A DNA stretch of 64,000 nucleotides. Origin: an uncultured Blautia sp. Its GTDB lineage: Bacteria > Bacillota > Clostridia > Lachnospirales > Lachnospiraceae. The translations under genes were made by a program, and so were the position numbers. The notes beneath the pieces are model-generated. The model did no database searches. It was not told the DNA's origin and saw nothing but the letters and a program-made list of their open reading frames with translations. Below, in pieces: positions 43,095 through 50,236 of this stretch. Where the stretch lies: NCBI GenBank assembly GCA_900542045.1, contig UQMI01000006.1:1-64000 (forward strand). Reading direction: 5' to 3'. Every line of letters starts with the position of its first letter. The first letter of the stretch is position 1.

Positions 43095-43125
43095 AAAAAG
43101 AGAGCCTGGTTTTCAAGCTCTCTCT
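43095..43125 (-). terminator. Terminator downstream of hicB
   Basis: AGAGAGC and GCTCTCT form a 7-bp stem followed by five T on the minus strand, 12 bases past the hicB stop codon. It separates hicAB from the endolysin gene. Confidence 0.75.
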
Positions 43126-43136
43126 ATCTTTTCTTA

Positions 43137-43532
43137 TTATCTATTTCCTACTTTTTCCATTAGCGCTTCCTGAAGTACCTGGGAAAAATTGATATCTGCT
43201 TTGATTGCTGCTTCATTCAGCCATTCCGGTATACTCAGAGTTTTCTTCACCGCTCTTGAGCAATGTTTTTTCCTGTATTCCATCATATCAAACTCAATGA
43301 CCACCAAAAATCCATCCTCTACCTGCAATTTATTAGGAGCAGAGGCTTTCGGAATCTCTTCCCCATCTCTTTCCATCGTTGTCAGAGATAGCCCAAGTGC
43401 TTCCACAGCCATTTCATAAGCTTCCTGCATATCATCTCCTTGTGTCAAGCACTCCGGAATATCCGGAAATTCCACCCAAAATCCTCCCTCTTCTGCTTCA
43501 TGAAAAACAGCTGGATAAAATAATTTATTCAT
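43137..43532 (-). CDS. hicB: HicB-family antitoxin
   Basis: A 131-residue HicB antitoxin. The N-terminal half is the partly degraded RNase H-like fold that blocks the toxin (YPAVFHEAEEGGFWVEFPDIPE, then TQGDDMQEAYEMAVEALGL). The C-terminal part looks like a ribbon-helix-helix DNA-binding domain (TLSIPEWLNEAAIKADINFSQVLQEAL). Such HicB proteins repress their own operon. It follows hicA by 34 bases. The perfect palindrome inside the hicA promoter is its probable operator. Confidence 0.92.
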   Translation of the reverse strand: MNKLFYPAVFHEAEEGGFWVEFPDIPECLTQGDDMQEAYEMAVEALGLSLTTMERDGEEIPKASAPNKLQVEDGFLVVIEFDMMEYRKKHCSRAVKKTLSIPEWLNEAAIKADINFSQVLQEALMEKVGNR

Positions 43533-43566
43533 ATTGACACCTCCGCGATATTTCGTAGGCCGGGGC

Positions 43567-43755
43567 TTATTTCAGCCCCGCCTGTTTTAGTATTGCCTGT
43601 TCCATTCCCTTTTTCAGGGCTTTGGAATGATAAGGAACAACTACCGTTCTCCCTGTTTCCTGATTCTTGAACTTTTTATGAGATCCATTCTGTCCTATCT
43701 CTATAAATCCATTCTGTTTCAGGAATTTTACCATTTCTCTTGGGGTCATTGGCAT
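43567..43755 (-). CDS. hicA: HicA-family mRNA interferase toxin
   Basis: A 62-residue HicA toxin with a double-stranded-RNA-binding fold. The catalytic His lies in the conserved NGSHKKF motif near residue 25, and VVPYHSKALKKGMEQAILKQAGL is the usual C-terminus. HicA cleaves messages when its HicB partner is lost. The order toxin first, antitoxin second is normal for hicAB. GGAAAGGAG precedes the start. It lies inside the prophage lysis region with its own promoter and terminator. Confidence 0.93.
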   Translation of the reverse strand: MPMTPREMVKFLKQNGFIEIGQNGSHKKFKNQETGRTVVVPYHSKALKKGMEQAILKQAGLK

Positions 43756-43787
43756 CTTTTGTGTTCTCCTTTCCTTATCATGGCTTT

Positions 43788-43816
43788 ATTATACTACGTA
43801 ATATTACGTATGTCAA
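43788..43816 (-). promoter_or_regulatory. Consensus promoter of hicAB with operator in the spacer
   Basis: TTGACA (43811-43816 on the minus strand), 17 bases, TATAAT (43788-43793): a perfect sigma-A promoter. The spacer is filled by the perfect 16-base palindrome TACGTAATATTACGTA (43795-43810). Partial copies (TACGTA-like) continue upstream to about 43845. A repressor bound there would block polymerase directly; HicB is the candidate. Confidence 0.85.
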
Positions 43817-43843
43817 TATGTTTTATGTATTTTTACGTATTAT

Positions 43844-44101
43844 TTATTTCGGCTCATTGTATGTAAGTGCCTGTTTACTATCCCCAATCCCCTGCGTAGT
43901 CGGGTCTGTTACCACACCCAGGATCACCAGCACGGAAAATACTGCATTGACCACATCCAGCAGTTTATTACCCAGGTCTCCCAGATTTAAAGTAAAGCCA
44001 AACACAGCAGCCACCACCTGGACCAGCAGCAATACTGCCGGTATAATGGCTACCCAAAATGATTTATTTTTTAATCTTACAGTCCAGTTAATCATCATCA
44101 T
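43844..44101 (-). CDS. Phage holin
   Basis: An 85-residue membrane protein with two hydrophobic segments (about residues 14-36 and 49-65) and the phage holin motif TVRLKNKSFWVAIIPAVLLL followed by GDLGNKLLDVVNAVFSVLVILGVVTDPTTQG. The segment VTDPTTQGIGDS is a hallmark of this holin family (phage_holin_1). Holins open the membrane so that the endolysin can reach the wall. Its start overlaps the previous gene by 4 bases. In phage order it lies ahead of the endolysin, with hicAB in between. Confidence 0.88.
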   Translation of the reverse strand: MMMINWTVRLKNKSFWVAIIPAVLLLVQVVAAVFGFTLNLGDLGNKLLDVVNAVFSVLVILGVVTDPTTQGIGDSKQALTYNEPK

Positions 44102-44472
44102 TCCCCCTTGTTCTTTCTTTTTAGCATTAATTCATAAGGTGATACGTCTGAATCGCATTTTTCCAGCTTATCAATGTCCTCGTCCCACTCCAAGGCAATG
44201 CTGTTCCCTCCCAGCGTCCGGTATGCCGTAAAAAACTCTTTCCAGTTTTTATACTGGTTATAGCTGATCTTTCCCTGTATGAGATATTCCCCGTGGTATC
44301 TCTGGAGCATATACCGGAGCACCATCATCATTCCATCTGACACAGCCTTCTGCTTTGCTTCGTTGTCTCCCTCTTTTTTCCGCTGTTTTTTGATTTGCAC
44401 CCCTACCCACCCGATCAGGGCCGTAGCCACGACAGGCAGGAGGATATAATACGTTTGTAATAGTATCTCCAT
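44098..44472 (-). CDS. Small membrane protein of the lysis cassette
   Basis: A 124-residue protein with one N-terminal membrane helix (about residues 5-25), then a basic KKQRKKEG stretch and a mostly helical cytoplasmic part ending in KRKNKGE. It overlaps the holin gene by 4 bases, so the two are coupled. The shape fits holin-associated proteins of Firmicutes phages, such as LLH-type holins or antiholins; which of these is not clear from sequence alone. Confidence 0.65.
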   Translation of the reverse strand: MEILLQTYYILLPVVATALIGWVGVQIKKQRKKEGDNEAKQKAVSDGMMMVLRYMLQRYHGEYLIQGKISYNQYKNWKEFFTAYRTLGGNSIALEWDEDIDKLEKCDSDVSPYELMLKRKNKGE

Positions 44473-44505
44473 TTATATCTCCTTTTGGCTTGCGCCGGCG
44501 CAATT

Positions 44506-45540
44506 TTATAAGCAGAACATAAGGCATACATATTGATCGTTCCGAAATTTAGGACTCCCATTTCCCCGATCTCCTTTTTCTCCTATCCCCTCCATTGTTT
44601 CTTCATCTATAAAAGTTCTTGATAGATAATATTTCGCTGTTCCAGTTCCATTAGAAGCCTTTTTAACACGACTGCTATTGTCTGTGAAGATTGGATATTG
44701 ATGATCTGTTGATATTTGTCCAAGCCCCACATTTGTAATAGAAGGGATTGTAAGTTTTTCCTCTGTCGCATAAACACTGGATCCTTTGCTGGATAACACC
44801 TTAATATTTCTCATGGCATTTTGTATTTGTTCTGGGAATCCTTGCAAAATTTGGGGGATTATTGATTTTCTAAAATCTGTGCTTTGGTATCCGCTTGCAC
44901 AAAATCCATCATTATCCATCTTAAAATTATTTGCCATAAGATTTTTCATACCGAATGTAAGAGGCGCTTTTGTTCCATCCATACAGTCATCTAAATTCTT
45001 TCCCCATATTTGCATCGTTATCACCTGGGCATATGTGCCTGTCAACTGAATATCTTTTTCATCTCCAATATTCCACGTTTCCGGTACATCCCGGCTTTGG
45101 CAAGCAAGTACAACCTCGTCCCAAGTTGCTTCAGAAAACACCGGATTAACTGTCGTGACCAGTACTTTTGCAATATTTTCTGCACTGTTGTTATATACTT
45201 CCTGATCCGTGTATGGGAAGATCCCGTAATAATAGGTCTTTCCGACTACAACGTCGGTGTCTACTAATGCCACGTTTTTGTACTGGTTCCTCACCTTGCT
45301 GTCCGTTACAACAGTACCGTCTTTTTCATTGATAGGTGCGCTTCCTTCCTTTCGAACCACAAGTGTTCCGGCCCAGGCCGCAAATACAATCGCATCTAAA
45401 GTAGTGTCCTGTGGATCTGTCCATTGGATGTTTACTTTTCCGCTGGCGCTTCCTATTTTTATGTCTGTTACATTATCGGTGGAGTAGTAGTTTTTACCCT
45501 CCCCCACTGAAAATCCGGATCCTCTAACACTCACTGGCAT
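44506..45540 (-). CDS. Phage tail fibre/adhesin, copy A (DUF6273-like C-terminus)
   Basis: A 344-residue protein starting MPVSVRGSGFSVGEGKNYYS. Residues about 25-130 look like a fibronectin-type beta domain (VNIQWTDPQDTTLDAIVFA, then TYYYGIFPYT). Residues about 140-344 fit the DUF6273 domain (TWDEVVLACQ, WNIGDEKDIQLTGTY, then QYPIFTDNSSRVKKASNGTG). It ends in YVCLMFCL, like the last strand of C-type-lectin-like folds. It is a paralogue of the gene at 46185 with the same domain order. Position near the end of the tail genes suggests host receptor binding. A and B copies are separated by two small genes. Confidence 0.75.
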   Translation of the reverse strand: MPVSVRGSGFSVGEGKNYYSTDNVTDIKIGSASGKVNIQWTDPQDTTLDAIVFAAWAGTLVVRKEGSAPINEKDGTVVTDSKVRNQYKNVALVDTDVVVGKTYYYGIFPYTDQEVYNNSAENIAKVLVTTVNPVFSEATWDEVVLACQSRDVPETWNIGDEKDIQLTGTYAQVITMQIWGKNLDDCMDGTKAPLTFGMKNLMANNFKMDNDGFCASGYQSTDFRKSIIPQILQGFPEQIQNAMRNIKVLSSKGSSVYATEEKLTIPSITNVGLGQISTDHQYPIFTDNSSRVKKASNGTGTAKYYLSRTFIDEETMEGIGEKGDRGNGSPKFRNDQYVCLMFCL

Positions 45541-45627
45541 CTACTATATCTCCTTTCTGCGGCTCCATAAATCCATAAATAGCGTAAAGGGGGCTAGTGC
45601 CCCCTTATGTACTACCGTCCGTTTTGT

Positions 45628-45801
45628 TCATTCAGCGACAATCACATCTCCATATCCATCTGTTTCCAAAATGGAATTTACATCTTCTTTCCATTTATTA
45701 TACAGTTTAGTATTCACAAAGTATGCCCTGTACTTATCCTGTCCTTTTTCTGTACTTCTGTCTGCCTGCTCCATGATCATTCTTGCAATAAATGTAGTCA
45801 T
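45628..45801 (-). CDS. Small phage hypothetical protein
   Basis: A 57-residue protein, MTTFIARMIMEQADRSTEKG onward, ending DGYGDVIVAE. It is mixed helical, without membrane segments or known motif. AAAGGAG lies 10 bases ahead of the chosen ATG; an ATG three codons earlier is too close to that site. Small proteins of this kind commonly follow tail fibre genes (XkdX-like position), but no family is claimed. Confidence 0.6.
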   Translation of the reverse strand: MTTFIARMIMEQADRSTEKGQDKYRAYFVNTKLYNKWKEDVNSILETDGYGDVIVAE

Positions 45802-45834
45802 ACTGTTCATTCTCCTTTACTCCTTTTTTATTAT

Positions 45835-46170
45835 TTACATCCCAATAAGTGACGGCAGTACCTCTGTAAGGATACTGTCTACGGTAAGAGACAGCTCATC
45901 CGTATGGGCTTCTGTCTCATCAGCCTGTGTCTCTACCTGTTCAAAGCGCTCATCCACACTTACCTCTTCCAAATAGCAGACCAAATATTCTTCTTTTAAC
46001 TGGTCTTCTTCGTTAAATTTGTAGATCGTGCTCCCATCCCGGGAGACAATCCCCTGTGCTTCCTCTCTTTCACACAGGAGCATCAGGTCGTTTTTCTCCT
46101 GATATTTGACGTAGGATAACGTCTCTTGGTAATATGATATCCCCTTGTCGGGGACGGTTACTTTGTACAT
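45835..46170 (-). CDS. Phage hypothetical protein following fibre gene B
   Basis: A 111-residue acidic protein starting MYKVTVPDKGISYYQETLSY. The C-terminal part (about residues 70-111) is a Glu/Thr-rich likely coiled coil (EERFEQVETQADETEAHTDE-type spacing). The start at 46170 follows GAGGAGGTG. It follows fibre gene B by 14 bases, where phages often encode a fibre assembly protein or chaperone. Function is not known. Confidence 0.65.
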   Translation of the reverse strand: MYKVTVPDKGISYYQETLSYVKYQEKNDLMLLCEREEAQGIVSRDGSTIYKFNEEDQLKEEYLVCYLEEVSVDERFEQVETQADETEAHTDELSLTVDSILTEVLPSLIGM

Positions 46171-46184
46171 TTGACACCTCCTCG

Positions 46185-47223
46185 TTATACGCAGAAGCAG
46201 AAGCAAAACTTACCAATATGGTCGCGGCCGGAAGTCCACGTGCTCCCCTCCGTGCCAACCCTATAAAATCCTGTTTTAGAACTAAATATAGACCTGAGCG
46301 AATATTGCTGCGCATAGCCGCTTCCATTGTTGTTTTTCTTAATCCTGCTTTGATTGTCGGTGAATATTGGAAATTGATATCCGACATATGGCATCCCGCT
46401 ACTTCCAATTTCCGTGTGAGTCGGAGTGAAAATCTTTTCTATGCACTCGCCAGTATACGTAGATCCGTCATCACTGTTCGATGGGTAGTTATATGGGATT
46501 CTTACTTCTTTGACAACGTCTTTGACAGATGCTTGCAATTCATCGAAAATTGATACTATATTCGCCCTAAACCCAGACCCTACCCATCTATCTCCAGCAC
46601 AGGTAATATCTGTATTAACTACTCCTTTTGTTCCGAATAAGATACCGGCTTTCCCTGATCCATCTGATTTTTCGTAATGTTCAAAATCCCATATTTGTAA
46701 AGTATACGTTCCTGAAAATGTTCCGCCCACTGAAATATCAATCTCATCTCCTATATCCCATAGTTCTTTTGCAATTCCTGATTCTGCTGCTTCTGAAATT
46801 AAATCCCATGTATTATTAGCTAATATATCGGAATATTCAGAAGCAGTAACCTTAATTGTAGGAGAACCGTCACCGATAATTCCTTCCGTTGATTTTGTGA
46901 AAAATCTGTAATAATACGTCGCTCCGTCAATCAAGGAATTTGTATCTTCATACCATGTGTTCTGATACTGATTTTTTACGGTACTTTCTAAAATCAGGAC
47001 GCCATCTTTGACAGATTCCGGAATACTATTTAGTTTTCTCACAATCAATGTGCTTTGCCACTGTGCAAGTGTTGCATTATCCAAAATCGTATCGTCCGGG
47101 TCCGTCCACCTCAAAAGGATCTTCAGACCGCCTGCGGGTGCCCCAACAATATCTTTTACATCAGCAGTTGGATACCCTTTCGTACCCCCCCCCACTTGCA
47201 TTTCCAAATACTCTTACTGGCAT
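46185..47223 (-). CDS. Phage tail fibre/adhesin, copy B, frameshifted in a poly-G run (possible phase variation)
   Basis: The natural start is the ATG at 47223 with a perfect AAGGAGGTAAG site; it reads MPVRVFGNASGGG, matching the start of copy A. A run of nine G (47185-47193) then shifts the frame, and the ATG-frame stops seven codons later. With eight G the frame would join the long frame below (TKGYPTADVKDIVGAP onward) and give about 345 residues with the same domains as copy A: a beta domain (LLRWTDPDDTILDNATLA) and a DUF6273-like C-terminus. In this sequence the gene reads as off, apart from a possible TTG start at 47207 that has no ribosome site. Polymerase slippage, phase variation or a sequencing error could explain it. 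Confidence 0.75.
47185..47193 (-). repeat. Homopolymer of nine G within the start of fibre gene B
   Basis: Nine consecutive C on the plus strand, nine G on the coding strand, between codon 10 of the gene and TACGAAAGG. Eight would restore the reading frame. Copy A has GTGGGGGAGGG at the matching place, so an A to G change may have created the run. Confidence 0.85.
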
Positions 47224-47245
47224 ATTGCTTACCTCCTTTTTGGCA

Positions 47246-47277
47246 ATAGAAAACCGCCACCTCTGTTGAAGTGACGG
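47246..47277 (-). terminator. Terminator downstream of the VapD-like gene
   Basis: CCG-T-CAC-TT pairs with AGGTGGCGG, followed by TTTTCTATT on the minus strand. It lies 9 bases past the VapD stop codon and ahead of fibre gene B. Confidence 0.65.
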
Positions 47278-47285
47278 CCTTAACT

Positions 47286-47621
47286 CTATATTTTTTCCGG
47301 GTCTTGTATTGTTTCTTCAAATAATTGCATGAGATCATGGTTTGTCCCTATATTCGTGACCTCAAAATGGTTTAAACAGTACGGAAGCCACGGAAATTCC
47401 CGGCTCATGTCTCGAATCAGGTCAAAAATTTCCAGATCTGTTGTCTTATATTTGGAATGGTATCCAGAATACTGCTCATGGGAAAACTCCCGTTTTTCCA
47501 GATATTTCCGTATTTTCCCATACGCCCCGTTTGGATTGCTCTCAGAAAAATACTTTTTCAGGTCTTTCACACGGAGGTCAAAATACAGGGCCTTTAAATG
47601 CTTGCTTTCTCTTCTTGCCAT
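47286..47621 (-). CDS. vapD: VapD-like endoribonuclease
   Basis: A 111-residue protein matching the VapD family, Cas2-like small nucleases. It shows the first beta strand LKALYFDLRVKDLKKYF with the conserved Asp, AYGKIRKYLEKREFSHEQYSGYHSK in place of the usual GF-QGSVY motif, and the PWLPYCLNHFEVTNI strand. VapD proteins cleave RNA and act as toxins or persistence factors in other bacteria. Its ATG overlaps the stop of the preceding gene by one base (TAATG), so the two are translated together and probably act as a pair. Confidence 0.75.
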   Translation of the reverse strand: MARRESKHLKALYFDLRVKDLKKYFSESNPNGAYGKIRKYLEKREFSHEQYSGYHSKYKTTDLEIFDLIRDMSREFPWLPYCLNHFEVTNIGTNHDLMQLFEETIQDPEKI

Positions 47622-47956
47622 TATGCTGCACTTAACCTCTTCGTATAATGATACAGGACATCTTCTACCGCAAAGTCTTCTTCGTTTTCTCCATCATCAC
47701 TGTTATACCAGATCCATCTTGTTACATAATCCATAAACCACTCTTTTTCACAGAGAGATGTTATGATGCATCCAAACGAACCGTAATCTTTTGGGCTTCC
47801 ATTTCCGGTTACCCACAATACACCGCTTTCGTCCCTTTCCTGATTCAGCCTGTGTTTGGAAAAGGCCTGATCCAATGCCCGGTAAATACTCTCTACGGAA
47901 TATTTCTTTTCATTCCGTATTTTTTCTTCGTCCAGTTTTATTTCCAGTTTCAGCAT
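47621..47956 (-). CDS. Partner protein of the VapD-like gene (possible antitoxin)
   Basis: A 111-residue acidic protein, MLKLEIKLDEEKIRNEKKYS onward. It has a helical N-terminal part (YSVESIYRALDQAFSKHRLNQ) and a beta-rich part (GVLWVTGNGSPKDYGSFGCII), ending with an acidic helix. No known antitoxin domain is recognised. The tight coupling to vapD and the acidic charge suggest that it binds and neutralises the VapD-like protein. TATAAT at 48000-48005 on the minus strand, with a poor -35, could be the promoter of the pair; the ribosome site is GGAGGTAG. Confidence 0.6.
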   Translation of the reverse strand: MLKLEIKLDEEKIRNEKKYSVESIYRALDQAFSKHRLNQERDESGVLWVTGNGSPKDYGSFGCIITSLCEKEWFMDYVTRWIWYNSDDGENEEDFAVEDVLYHYTKRLSAA

Positions 47957-48039
47957 AGCTCTACCTCCACAGAATCCCGTTTCCTATTTGCATGCTTCTA
48001 TTATACTAATCCTCCGCCGGAAAATCTACTGGAAAATTC

Positions 48040-48447
48040 TTATCCTTCTGTTACATCGTCCCCGATCATCACGGTGATGTCGATATCTATCTCCGGCTTA
48101 TCCCCATAGGCCTTTAAAGTCAGGCTCCCGACAGCCTGATCCCCGGATAAGATCATGGCCCCTGCCCATGCCTCTGCCTGCTCTGCTGTCCAGGTAAACC
48201 TGGGGATCACTGAGATATCATTGGTGGCTGTCACGCCCTCCACGGACAGGGTATTGGTATAAGGGGCCGCGTCTCCCGCCCAGCCGGTGGCTGGGACGGT
48301 GACGGAGACCTCTTTGCTCTTTCGGGCAAACCTGTTTTTGATCTGTGCTGCAAGCACTCCAAGACCTGTGTAAGATAAAAATTTCTCCGTCCCCGCATTT
48401 CGCGGGGACGCAAACAACTGTAGTTTCAGTTTTTCAAAAAATCCCAT
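48040..48447 (-). CDS. Phage structural protein with a repeated tail-fibre module
   Basis: A 135-residue protein. Residues about 45-130 (VSVTVPATGWAGDAAPYTNT through SLTLKAYGDKPEIDIDITVM) form a beta-rich module clearly related to residues about 195-285 of the fibre protein at 50237 (VTIPATAWTGDEAPYTAQVA through GEKPEIDIPVYVI). The N-terminal 40 residues are amphipathic and basic. It is probably a fibre accessory or tip subunit. Nothing shows its exact role. Confidence 0.65.
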   Translation of the reverse strand: MGFFEKLKLQLFASPRNAGTEKFLSYTGLGVLAAQIKNRFARKSKEVSVTVPATGWAGDAAPYTNTLSVEGVTATNDISVIPRFTWTAEQAEAWAGAMILSGDQAVGSLTLKAYGDKPEIDIDITVMIGDDVTEG

Positions 48448-48461
48448 TGACTGACCCTCCT

Positions 48462-49205
48462 TTACTCAAACAGGGCTGCAATTTCCTCCTCTGTAATTGC
48501 GGTCACTTCCGGGATCGTGATATCTTTCCAGGTACCATCGCCTGCCAGGAATTTCCCCTGGCCTCCCTGTGCCGGAGCTGGGACCAGACCTGCCCCGCCT
48601 GCCGCAGACGCGCTCGCGCCCTTAAAAGCGCTGTATGTAGTGTCTGTAAACTTGGCGTCTGCAGGGACGTTTACCTTTACGGTAAATCCGCCTACCGTAT
48701 CCGCATTACCACCGTTTGCTGGCAGACTGGTAGGTTTGTTTTTAATAAAAGCATCGCTTCCAGTATCGGATTCATTCCAGTCAGACTGTACATTGGCTTC
48801 CGCATCTGCCGGCGCATGCGCTGCCTGGCTATGATCATAGGCCGCCTTACCTTTATCACCAGCAAATGCAGTAGAGGCTGTTTCGCCAAGAGCAAGGGAA
48901 GCGGAAATCTCTACATAAGTAGTACCGGACCAGCGGTAGGTCTTATTGGTTGCAAGATCTACGTAGATCTTCCCGGATTCCGCTGTGATCTCTGTAGTAT
49001 GCCCTTCCTCTTCGTAGAACTTTCCATCTGTATGAAGGTATCCCTCCAGTGCATCATCTACATAGGACGGGAGCTGTGCCGCCGGCACTTTTCCATTCTG
49101 ATCCAGAGATGCAAAGCCTCCGGAAACTCCTTTCTGCCCTGTTACCCATGCTTTAATCTTTGTAATGGTACTTGTTAAACCTGTTAAATCTAAAAATTTT
49201 GCCAT
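48462..49205 (-). CDS. Phage tail fibre protein
   Basis: A 247-residue fibre protein. The N-terminal part MAKFLDLTGLTSTITKIKAW and the phage-fibre repeat ASLDQNGKVPAAQLPSYVDD are typical. A second repeat-like part near 160-200 reads NKPTSLPANGGNADTVGGFTVKVN, and GQGKFLAGDGTWKDI near the end is a classic tail fibre ending. The last residues AITEEEIAALFE recur in neighbouring fibre proteins. It is likely a trimeric receptor-binding or base fibre. Confidence 0.8.
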   Translation of the reverse strand: MAKFLDLTGLTSTITKIKAWVTGQKGVSGGFASLDQNGKVPAAQLPSYVDDALEGYLHTDGKFYEEEGHTTEITAESGKIYVDLATNKTYRWSGTTYVEISASLALGETASTAFAGDKGKAAYDHSQAAHAPADAEANVQSDWNESDTGSDAFIKNKPTSLPANGGNADTVGGFTVKVNVPADAKFTDTTYSAFKGASASAAGGAGLVPAPAQGGQGKFLAGDGTWKDITIPEVTAITEEEIAALFE

Positions 49206-49232
49206 AATTTCATTTCTCCTTTTTTCTTAACA

Positions 49233-49433
49233 TCATTCTGTAAATAGTGCTGCGATCTCCCCTTCACTGATCGCTTCTACATTTCCGCCTGCTTCCAATT
49301 CCTCAATCGCCTGTTTTACATTCTTTCCGGTATCATCATACTGGACGGCCGAAGCATCCATCAGAGGGAAACTGCCGCCATTTTTCTGCGTGATACCAGA
49401 GATCAGCTCTACGCTGCCTTTATATGCTGCCAT
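49233..49433 (-). CDS. Small phage fibre-associated protein
   Basis: A 66-residue protein, MAAYKGSVELISGITQKNGG onward, with an ALDASAVQYDD-like stretch and a helical KNVKQAIEELE segment. It ends in AISEGEIAALFTE, almost the same as the end of the 48462 fibre protein. The start at 49433 follows AAGGAGGTGGG. It may be a fibre connector or a stand-alone copy of a fibre terminal module. Confidence 0.7.
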   Translation of the reverse strand: MAAYKGSVELISGITQKNGGSFPLMDASAVQYDDTGKNVKQAIEELEAGGNVEAISEGEIAALFTE

Positions 49434-49446
49434 TCTTCCCACCTCC

Positions 49447-50151
49447 TTAAGATACTTTTACCGTAGTGCTTCCCAGACCTGCGTTATCCGACTGATAAAT
49501 ATCGTAATTCTCCGCATATCCAGAAGCATTGGTAAACTCGATTGTTGCCACTTTACCAAACCCGCCGTCAAAACCACCTACATTAAAGCTGCACGCGCCA
49601 TAACGGCTGGGTACTGCATAATAAATATGCTGCCCGGATCCCGCATTAACGGTAAACGTCTTTGATCTGGTTGCCTGCAGGCCCTTGGAAAGGGACAAAA
49701 GAAAGGCGCTGTCGAAAGCCTCTTTGCTCTCTCCAACACCCCAGTACACACCATTATAAAATGTAATCTTCGTTGTCTTTGTAACGGTCTTTTCCCTTTC
49801 GTCAGTGGCAGAAAGGGTATAGGTTTTATCTGCCTGGATGGATTGCCCGGTAAACTGTTTTGTACGCAAGGTTTTTTCGATGGTCTCACTGTCTACTTTC
49901 TGGCTTTCCGGCTCTTTATTCAGCACCCAGTTCAGGGTAACATCGGTCACTGTGCTTCCCATCTCCACCGTATTTACGTTATTCGTAAAACTGCTGATGG
50001 CAATCGGCACATAGGTCAAATCTTCGATCATCTGCATATACTCGTCCGTAAAATCATTGCTGGACAGCCCTTTTCCTTCTTCTTTGGCTACAAAATGATC
50101 CTTCAGTTTCTCGTGATAGCTCTGCAACCCTGTGTCTGTTAAGACATTCAT
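49447..50151 (-). CDS. Phage tail protein of the fibre region
   Basis: A 234-residue protein starting MNVLTDTGLQSYHEKLKDHF. Residues about 48-140 form a beta-rich domain (ISSFTNNVNTVEMGSTVTDV, then FTGQSIQADKTYTLSATDER), and residues 145-234 form another (KTFTVNAGSGQHIYYAVPSR, then TNASGYAENYDIYQSDNAGLG). This two-domain form is common in appendage proteins of Clostridia phages. Exact role unknown. Confidence 0.7.
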   Translation of the reverse strand: MNVLTDTGLQSYHEKLKDHFVAKEEGKGLSSNDFTDEYMQMIEDLTYVPIAISSFTNNVNTVEMGSTVTDVTLNWVLNKEPESQKVDSETIEKTLRTKQFTGQSIQADKTYTLSATDEREKTVTKTTKITFYNGVYWGVGESKEAFDSAFLLSLSKGLQATRSKTFTVNAGSGQHIYYAVPSRYGACSFNVGGFDGGFGKVATIEFTNASGYAENYDIYQSDNAGLGSTTVKVS

Positions 50152-50236
50152 AAATTTCTGATCCTCCTTTTTTTCGGGATTTGCTTTTTTGATTTATTCT
50201 GAACGGCCAGTCGGCGCCCGAATCGCAGCCATTGCA

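Noticed and set aside
46185..47207. Taking the TTG at 47207 as the true start of fibre gene B
   Set aside because: The ATG at 47223 has a perfect ribosome site and matches the paralogue's first residues; the TTG has neither.
44506..47223. A diversity-generating retroelement acting on the DUF6273-type fibre genes
   Set aside because: The C-terminal fold is suggestive, but no reverse transcriptase gene and no template repeat were seen in the window.
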